Made by a program: the position numbers and the translations under genes. The notes below the pieces were generated by a model. That model saw only the letters and a list, made by a program, of their open reading frames with translations. It was not told where the DNA came from and did no database searches. 11,751 nucleotides of DNA from CAVZLD01 sp964522605 (lineage in GTDB: Bacteria > Planctomycetota > Planctomycetia > Pirellulales > Pirellulaceae), in contig CAZFWV010000221.1 in assembly GCA_964522605.1 (NCBI GenBank), positions 1 through 11,751 on the forward strand, in the 5' to 3' direction. Shown in pieces: positions 7,119-11,751 of the stretch (the stretch's first letter is position 1; the number at the start of each line of letters is the position of its first letter).

Positions 7119-7470
7119 GGTGGCCCGGCCGGACAGCCCGCCGCGATGCGTGTGTCCGGGACTGCAGCATGGATCCCAGGGGTCGAAGAAATGTCAACGG
7201 GAGAACCTGGGGACTGTACGAAGTCGATGATTCGACGACCCAGGCCGTCCAGTAGGGACCTCAACCCCCGACGACTCTCCTGTTGAATTTTCCGCCCGCA
7301 GCGTAAGTCGGCAGATGCTGACATGCACCCGCCACTTCCCGAATAGACACCGCTACAATGCAGGCAGGGCCGCTCGGCAGAGTCCGGGCTTAAGTTGCCT
7401 GCCGATGGGATACGACAATGAACAAGGACGTCGGATGCGCGATCCGTCCTGGATGCCGACCGGGAGGCAA

Positions 7471-7492
7471 CGCCAGCACTGAATTGCTGGCG
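7471..7492. repeat. Perfect 8-bp inverted repeat upstream of scpA
   Basis: CGCCAGCA and TGCTGGCG flank a 6-base loop (CTGAAT), about 70 bases before the scpA start. There is no following T run, so it is not a typical terminator. It could form a hairpin in the scpA leader or be an operator. Confidence 0.4.
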
Positions 7493-7562
7493 CGCAGCGT
7501 ACTGGCGCCCGCCCAGCTTGTTCGTTTCGTCACTTCGATCCTGGGGTTGAAATTCGATACCG

Positions 7563-8375
7563 ATGTCATTCCGCGTAGACCTGGATCTTTACCGGGGACC
7601 GTTGGATCTGCTGCTGTACTTGGTGCGCAAGCAGGAACTGGACGTGCGCACCATTCCGATTGCGCCGATCACCGAGCAGTACCTCGAATACCTCGCCGTA
7701 TTGCAGGAGCTGGACATCAATGCGGTTGGGGACTTCTTGGAAGTTGCTGGCTTGCTGATTGAGATCAAGTCTCGCCTCGTCCTGCCGCACGGGGAAGAAC
7801 AGGAAGAAGAAGAAACGCTGGAGGATCCGCGCGAACTGCTGGTGCAGCAGTTGCTGGAATACAAGCAGTACAAGGATGCGGCCAGCATGCTGGAAGAGCA
7901 GGCTCGGAGCTGGTCGATGTGCTACGCTCGACAGGCAAACGATCTTCCGCCTCGCGAAATGGATCCGGCCGATCAGCCGATTCATGAAGTGGAGCTGTGG
8001 GATTTGGTCAGTGCCCTCGGTCGGGTGATGCGTGCCAATGAATTGTCACAGCCGGCGAACATCGTTTATGACGATACGCCGATCCAGGTGTACATGCAGC
8101 GAATCCATCAGCGGTTGTGTACGGATGGGCAGGTCGCCTTTTCCGACATGTTTCAACCGGGAATGCACAAGTCCGCAATGATCGGTGTCTTTCTCGCCGT
8201 GCTGGAACTTGTGCGGCACCACTGCGTGCGGGCTGAACAGGATGAGTTGCACTCCGAGATCTTCCTGTTACCCGGCCCGGACTTTTCGACGGAGCTCGAA
8301 GTCGACACGATTGATCCTTACGTTCCCGCCCCGCCCGATTCCGACGAGGATCAAGCCACCGCGAAACCTCGGTGA
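7563..8375 (+). CDS. scpA: Segregation and condensation protein A (kleisin)
   Basis: ScpA bridges the heads of the SMC dimer and, with ScpB, forms the bacterial condensin that organises and separates chromosomes. The 270-residue protein has the typical N-terminal SMC-neck-binding part: YRGPLDLLLYLVRKQELDV at 10-28, then ITEQYLEYL at 36-44 and a helical region with LIEIKSRLVLP at 65-75. An acidic linker follows (EEQEEEETLEDP, 78-89). The C-terminal winged-helix part includes VAFSDMF at 191-197 and FLAVLELVRHH at 210-220. The tail from about 250 is Pro/Asp-rich. ATG 7563 is chosen because family homology begins at once; no strong ribosome-binding site precedes it. scpB is not adjacent. It converges with rhamnulokinase, with only 33 bases between the stops. 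Confidence 0.93.
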   Translation: MSFRVDLDLYRGPLDLLLYLVRKQELDVRTIPIAPITEQYLEYLAVLQELDINAVGDFLEVAGLLIEIKSRLVLPHGEEQEEEETLEDPRELLVQQLLEYKQYKDAASMLEEQARSWSMCYARQANDLPPREMDPADQPIHEVELWDLVSALGRVMRANELSQPANIVYDDTPIQVYMQRIHQRLCTDGQVAFSDMFQPGMHKSAMIGVFLAVLELVRHHCVRAEQDELHSEIFLLPGPDFSTELEVDTIDPYVPAPPDSDEDQATAKPR

Positions 8376-8408
8376 ATCTGCGGAACGAGCGGCGAAAACA
8401 CCCGTCGA

Positions 8409-9908
8409 TCAGCCGAGCAATAGCTGCTCGAATCGCGGATAGGCATCATCCCACGGCTCTGGATCGCGCGGATCGTACCGATCGAGTGGAAAGCTGGCGG
8501 CGATGATCTGCCGGGCCTGCTCGATCGAACCGACGTCACCGCGGGCAATCGCTTGCATCGCCACGTTGCCGATCGCCGTAGCTTCGACAGGACCCGCGAG
8601 CACCGGGCGGTTGCACGCGTTGGCCGTCATCTGACAGAGCTGCTGATTCTTCGTTCCACCGCCGACGATATGAACCGTCTCGAAGCGGGTGCCCGTCAAC
8701 GATTCGAGCCAACCCAAGACCATGCGGCAGCGCAGTGCCAGGCTTTCCAGAGCACAGCGAATGATGGCTCCCTCCGTCGACGGAACCGGTTGGCCCGTCT
8801 CCTGGCAATACGCGCGGATTGCTTCCGGCATGTCCGTTGGTGCAGCGAATCGCGCGTCGTCCGGATTGATCAAGCTCGTCAACGGCGACGCTTGCTCCGC
8901 CAAACCCGTCAGCTCCTCCCAACTGTATGACTTGCCGGCTTGAGACCAGTTCCGACGACACTCCTGAACCAGCCAAAGACCGGTAATGTTCTTCAGCAGG
9001 CGGATCGTGCCACCCACACCACCCTCGTTTGTGAAGTTGTACTCGCGACTCAAATCATTGATGACCGGCGTGGTGACCTCGGCGCCGAGCAGCGACCACG
9101 TGCCGCTGCTGATGTAACACCAACTCGGATGATCGGTTGGCGTTCCGAGGGCAGGCACCGCCAATACAGCACTCGCTGTGTCATGCGTTCCCGGAAGAAT
9201 CACCGAGACATCGCGCAGTCCGGTCGTGGCTGCGACTTCGGTGCGTAAGCTGCCGAGGTCGGTGCCCGGCTGAACGATCTCTTGCAGCATCTTCGTCGGA
9301 ATGTCGAATCGCTCTAGCAGGTTTCGCGCCCACTGACCCGTTCGCGGATTCAGGAATTGCGTCGTCGATGCATCTGTGAACTCGTTCACCTTGCGGCCCG
9401 TCAGCAGCCAATTGAAAAGGTCGGGCATCAGCAGGAAGGTCTCGGCCGCCTCGAGTAACGAGGAATCCGCCGTTCGCAGTGCGAGCAACTGGAAGAGCGT
9501 ATTCAGCTCCATGAATTGCAGTCCGGTCTCGGCGAAGATTTCCTCGCGACCGACCGTCTGGAACGCGCGATCCATCATGCCCTGCGTGTGCGGGTCACGG
9601 TAATGCATCGGGTTTCCCAGGAGTTCGTCGTTGCGCCCCAGCAGACCAAAGTCGACGCCCCAGGTGTCGATGCCAATACTGGTCACCGAGGAACCGTACT
9701 TTTCGGCCGCCAGTCGCAGCCCGTCCTGGATCTGTGTCCAGAGGCCTAGCAGGTCCCAATACAATCGCCCGCCCGCGGCCGTGGGACCGTTCGCGAAGCG
9801 GTGCACCTCGTCCAACCGCAGTTGCCGGCCGTCGAATCGACCCGCGACAACGCGCCCGCTGGAAGCTCCCAGATCTACCGCCAGATAGGTGCGACTCGTT
9901 TCCGACAT
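8409..9908 (-). CDS. rhaB: Rhamnulokinase
   Basis: This cytosolic FGGY-family kinase phosphorylates L-rhamnulose to L-rhamnulose 1-phosphate in rhamnose breakdown. It has 499 residues, close to the usual length. The N-terminal ATPase-fold motif is VDLGASSGRVVAG (11-23). The substrate-side motif IGIDTWGVDFGLLG lies at 78-91. GTHDTASA at 240-247 carries the expected catalytic Asp243. ISSGTWSLLG at 266-275 and VGGGTKNQQLCQ at 415-426 mark the C-terminal domain. ATG 9908 is preferred because AGGAG ends six bases upstream; ATG 9911 leaves only three. No isomerase, aldolase or microcompartment shell gene of the pathway is in the window, so rhaB stands alone here. Another sugar of the rhamnulose/fuculose kind is possible, but motif order and length fit RhaB well. 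Confidence 0.9.
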   Translation of the reverse strand: MSETSRTYLAVDLGASSGRVVAGRFDGRQLRLDEVHRFANGPTAAGGRLYWDLLGLWTQIQDGLRLAAEKYGSSVTSIGIDTWGVDFGLLGRNDELLGNPMHYRDPHTQGMMDRAFQTVGREEIFAETGLQFMELNTLFQLLALRTADSSLLEAAETFLLMPDLFNWLLTGRKVNEFTDASTTQFLNPRTGQWARNLLERFDIPTKMLQEIVQPGTDLGSLRTEVAATTGLRDVSVILPGTHDTASAVLAVPALGTPTDHPSWCYISSGTWSLLGAEVTTPVINDLSREYNFTNEGGVGGTIRLLKNITGLWLVQECRRNWSQAGKSYSWEELTGLAEQASPLTSLINPDDARFAAPTDMPEAIRAYCQETGQPVPSTEGAIIRCALESLALRCRMVLGWLESLTGTRFETVHIVGGGTKNQQLCQMTANACNRPVLAGPVEATAIGNVAMQAIARGDVGSIEQARQIIAASFPLDRYDPRDPEPWDDAYPRFEQLLLG

Positions 9909-10072
9909 CATGATCTCCTGATTCCGCCAATCGGCCCATTTTTCCGTGAAAACTCCAGCTCCGCCTGATCGTGACGGCCCCGATTTCCGCAGTCAACCCC
10001 CAGCCGACCCGCCCGCCGCAAAACCGATCCATGCGGCGGATCCTGAAGAATCAAGCGCCGGCGAACCGATAC

Positions 10073-10101
10073 TTGACTTAGTTTATCAACATAAGTAGGA
10101 T
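10073..10101 (+). promoter_or_regulatory. Candidate cysH promoter
   Basis: TTGACT (10073-10078) and TAGGAT (10096-10101) are separated by exactly 17 bases in an unusually AT-rich patch, about 80 bases before the cysH start. Both hexamers are close to the sigma70 consensus, and the position fits transcription of cysH and the Rrf2 gene. Confidence 0.6.
10076..10096. promoter_or_regulatory. Palindromic operator overlapping the cysH promoter
   Basis: A 21-bp interrupted palindrome has outer arms ACTTA and TAAGT, inner TT and AA, and a 3-base centre. It runs from inside the -35 hexamer, across the spacer, to the first base of the -10. A dimer bound here would block RNA polymerase. The Rrf2-family gene downstream in the same operon is the natural candidate to bind it; this is inference. 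Confidence 0.55.
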
Positions 10102-10178
10102 TTGATCCCAGTTGATTGTGGTGTGATGCCTGACCCGGCCGGATTGTCCGCGCCGCCTTTGCTCGCCGAGAGATTTCG

Positions 10179-10919
10179 ATGTCCGAGGCCTTGGCCCAAA
10201 CTACGGATTCGTCACTCCCGACCGAAGAGATGCTGTCGGAGCTGCGCTCGGTGAGCGAACGATTCGAAACGGCGCGCGCCGAACAGATTCTCGAATGGGC
10301 GGCGCAGCGATTTGGCGAAGGGCTCACGATGGCGACCGCATTTGGTCCCGAGGGTATGGTGATTCTGCACCTGTTGGCGAAAGTCGCGCCCCGGACGCAC
10401 GTGTTCAACCTCGAAACAGGGTACCAGTTTTCCGAGACGCTCGAGCTGCGCGAGCGTGTGGCACAACGGTACGGCATTGAGGTCGAGTTGATGCGGCCCG
10501 AGTTGACGGTGGAACAGTACGAGCAACTGCACGGAGGACCACTTTATCGTACGAATCCGGACCAGTGCTGTCGGGACCGCAAGATTCGCGTCCTGTATCG
10601 GGCAATTGCTGGTCGTCAGGCGTGGATTAGTGCGATTCGACGCGATCAGAGTCCGGATCGGGCGCGTGCACCGATCGTCGGTTGGGACCGCAAGTTCAGT
10701 CTGGTCAAAATCAACCCGTTGGCGAATTGGACGAAGCAAGACATCTGGAAGCTGATCACGGACGAGGAGATTCCCTACAATCCGCTGCACGATCAGGGAT
10801 ATACGAGCATCGGTTGTTGGCCTTGCACGCGGGCGGTCGTTTTTGGCGAGGATGAACGTGCCGGGCGTTGGAGCGGTCAGGCGAAGACCGAATGTGGTTT
10901 GCACACGTTAGAGGAATAG
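10179..10919 (+). CDS. cysH: Adenylylsulfate/phosphoadenylylsulfate reductase, 4Fe-4S type
   Basis: This 246-residue cytosolic enzyme reduces APS (or PAPS) to sulfite with thioredoxin in assimilatory sulfate reduction. The nucleotide-binding region holds TAFGPEGM at 53-60. RRDQSPDRAR lies at 154-163. The catalytic cysteine motif ECGLH lies at 238-242, with Cys239. Cys130-Cys131 (QCCRDRK) and Cys213/Cys216 (CWPC) form the four ligands of a 4Fe-4S cluster. Those cysteines mark the cluster-bearing branch, most of which prefers APS over PAPS. The start is ATG 10179, with GAGAG a few bases before it. A promoter with an overlapping palindrome precedes it, and an Rrf2-family regulator follows after 18 bases, so regulation by sulfur or cysteine supply is likely. 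No other cys genes are in view. Confidence 0.95.
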   Translation: MSEALAQTTDSSLPTEEMLSELRSVSERFETARAEQILEWAAQRFGEGLTMATAFGPEGMVILHLLAKVAPRTHVFNLETGYQFSETLELRERVAQRYGIEVELMRPELTVEQYEQLHGGPLYRTNPDQCCRDRKIRVLYRAIAGRQAWISAIRRDQSPDRARAPIVGWDRKFSLVKINPLANWTKQDIWKLITDEEIPYNPLHDQGYTSIGCWPCTRAVVFGEDERAGRWSGQAKTECGLHTLEE

Positions 10920-10937
10920 GCGTTTGATTCCGAGTCG

Positions 10938-11366
10938 ATGAGTGTTTCCGCCAAGACCGAGTATGCGTGCCTCGCCGTGCTGGACCTGGCAGCGGCTTCT
11001 GCGTCCGCAGAGCCGGTCCGCGTTCGATCGATTGCGGAATCGCACGGAATACCTCCACGATTCCTCGTTCAGATCCTTCTGCAGCTGAAGGCAGCGGGAA
11101 TTGTGACGAGCACGCGGGGAGCGGCAGGTGGCTATCGGCTGGCCCGCGACCCGGCACAGCTCTCGGTCTGGGAAGTCATGTGTGTCATCGAGGGCTGCGA
11201 ATCGCCGCTCAAGAGTAACGCCGGCGTCCCCACCGCGGCGTCAGATGCCCTGCTGGAAACTTGGCAGCGGGCGGCCAGCCGGCAACGCGAAGTCCTGCAG
11301 GCGACAACCTTCGCCGATCTTGCCGAGGCGATTCGAGACGAAGCGACGAACATGTACTACATCTGA
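10938..11366 (+). CDS. Rrf2-family transcriptional regulator
   Basis: This 142-residue DNA-binding protein has a winged helix-turn-helix typical of Rrf2 proteins. It starts SAKTEYACLAVLDLA (4-18), the recognition region is about 31-52 (SIAESHGIPPRFLVQILLQL), and the wing is TSTRGAAGGYRLAR at 57-70. The dimerisation helix lies in the C-terminal third. IscR and NsrR carry three clustered cysteines for an Fe-S cluster after the wing. Here only Cys82 and Cys87 lie near that region and the typical triad is absent, which fits a CymR-like, cluster-free sensor better. The gene follows cysH by 18 bases, so it probably represses or modulates cysH and itself through the palindrome at 10076-10096. ATG 10938 gives the standard family N-terminus. 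Confidence 0.9.
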   Translation: MSVSAKTEYACLAVLDLAAASASAEPVRVRSIAESHGIPPRFLVQILLQLKAAGIVTSTRGAAGGYRLARDPAQLSVWEVMCVIEGCESPLKSNAGVPTAASDALLETWQRAASRQREVLQATTFADLAEAIRDEATNMYYI

Positions 11367-11416
11367 TGCGCGCTATCTCGCAAGGATCGCCTTCCCAATG
11401 CCTCGACGGGTGCATG

Positions 11417-11430
11417 TCAGCTTCTGCTGA
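11417..11430 (+). terminator. Possible terminator hairpin after the cysH-Rrf2 operon
   Basis: TCAGC-TTCT-GCTGA is a perfect 5-bp stem with a 4-base loop, followed by TTTGGG, about 50 bases after the Rrf2 stop. The stem is short and the T run only three bases, so this is a weak call. Confidence 0.3.
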
Positions 11431-11488
11431 TTTGGGCTAGGGGTCCGAGACGTCAATCGGGGGATTTGAAGATTGTGCGCAGGCCCCT

Positions 11489-11590
11489 GTCGGCCGACTT
11501 TTCTCAAGTCGGCACGCCCGTCCAGCCCTCGAACTTGGCAAGGATCGGCGTGTGGAGGCACCGATGCCGACTTGAGACAGGTCGGCCGAC
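11489..11590. repeat. REPIN-like doublet of inverted palindromic units
   Basis: Two 21-base palindromic units lie in inverted orientation. Unit one (11493-11513) is GCCGACTT-TTCTC-AAGTCGGC, a perfect 8-bp hairpin. Unit two (11566-11586) is GCCGACTT-GAGAC-AGGTCGGC, with one G-T wobble. Extended outward by GTCGGCCGAC, the two 26-base arms are inverted copies differing only at three central positions (11499-11501 versus 11578-11580), with 50 bases between them. The 102-bp total and the architecture match REP doublets (REPINs), which are mobilised by RAYT transposases. No RAYT gene is in the window. Confidence 0.6.
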
Positions 11591-11751
11591 CTATGCGGAG
11601 TAGACAAAACAGGCTACCGACAAAATCAGAATCTGACGTGCTCTCCGTGTCGACGATTCGTGCCCAGCCCGACTGGCTGACTGAGATCTTGAGCCTCACG
11701 CTCCCGCCTCCCCGTCCTCCCGGCTCCGTGCATTGCCTGTCCCCGGGTTGG

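Larger units (their letters stand above)
6920..7562. other. Divergent non-coding region between ilvH and scpA
   Basis: This 643-base gap separates the leftward ilv genes from rightward scpA. No convincing gene was found: the frame upstream of ilvH is unlike protein, and a plus-strand frame from 7418 overlaps scpA out of frame. It contains a candidate leftward promoter (7090-7118), a leader hairpin (6978-7000) and a perfect 8-bp inverted repeat near scpA (7471-7492). No tRNA or recognised riboswitch was seen. Confidence 0.65.
11367..11751. other. Non-coding region downstream of the Rrf2 gene
   Basis: No credible gene is present in these 385 bases up to the window edge. A minus-strand frame across it reads through palindromic repeats and lacks protein character. 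It holds a small hairpin near 11417 and the paired inverted palindromes at 11489-11590. The right end becomes a C-rich tract. Confidence 0.65.

Noticed and set aside
6920..7324. Upstream extension of the ilvH frame to 318 residues
   Set aside because: The IlvH family starts at MRHVLSAVVQ. The extension is low-complexity and spans the candidate promoter and leader hairpin.
7354..7359. TACAAT as a -10 box for scpA
   Set aside because: The hexamer is good, but no -35 lies 16-18 bases upstream and it is about 200 bases from the gene.
7418..7762. Plus-strand 114-residue open frame before scpA
   Set aside because: It runs 200 bases into scpA in another frame, has no family resemblance and has a translation unlike a real protein.
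9968..9996. TTGACT-N17-CACGAT on the minus strand as a rhaB promoter
   Set aside because: The -35 is good but the -10 matches only three of six positions, too weak to list in GC-rich sequence.
11373..11699. Minus-strand 108-residue open frame at the right end
   Set aside because: It reads straight through the inverted palindromic doublet and has no recognisable domain.

Overview
The window looks like bacterial chromosome from a moderately GC-rich organism, most likely a planctomycete. That assignment rests on the overall flavour of the proteins and intergenic repeats and on gaps with few recognisable Shine-Dalgarno sites. It is an inference, since no rRNA or marker gene is present. No phage, plasmid, CRISPR, tRNA or rRNA gene was seen. 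Ten protein genes are supported.

Layout: (1) 121-2273, plus strand: an uncharacterised class I aldolase-like TIM-barrel protein, coupled by a one-base overlap to a PfkB-family sugar kinase. (2) 2274-2682: a convergent gap holding a small hairpin and a CGGAT-rich repeat bounded by imperfect inverted ends. (3) 6919 down to 2683, minus strand: a tightly spaced block of ilvH/ilvN (acetolactate synthase regulatory subunit), ilvC (ketol-acid reductoisomerase), a 96-residue basic protein of unknown function, a five-helix membrane protein of unknown function, and a thiamine-diphosphate 2-keto-acid decarboxylase of the pyruvate/indolepyruvate decarboxylase type. (4) 6920-7562: a divergent gap with a candidate ilv promoter and a leader hairpin. 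(5) 7563-8375, plus strand: scpA, a chromosome-condensation kleisin. (6) 9908 down to 8409, minus strand: rhamnulokinase. (7) 10073-11366, plus strand: a promoter with an overlapping palindrome, then cysH (4Fe-4S type adenylylsulfate/PAPS reductase) and an Rrf2-family regulator. (8) 11367-11751: non-coding, with a pair of inverted palindromic units that looks like a REPIN/REP doublet.

How the genes may work together: the kinase and aldolase would form a phosphorylate-then-cleave pair for an unknown sugar or keto-acid. The ilv block makes branched-chain 2-keto acids and ends in an enzyme that could decarboxylate such acids. The Rrf2 protein probably controls its own operon with cysH through the palindrome overlapping the promoter. 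The rest is ordinary housekeeping or catabolism. I see no clear-cut novel defence or mobile system. The most notable items are the decarboxylase in the ilv block, the cysH/Rrf2 operator, the kinase-aldolase pair and the REPIN-like doublet.
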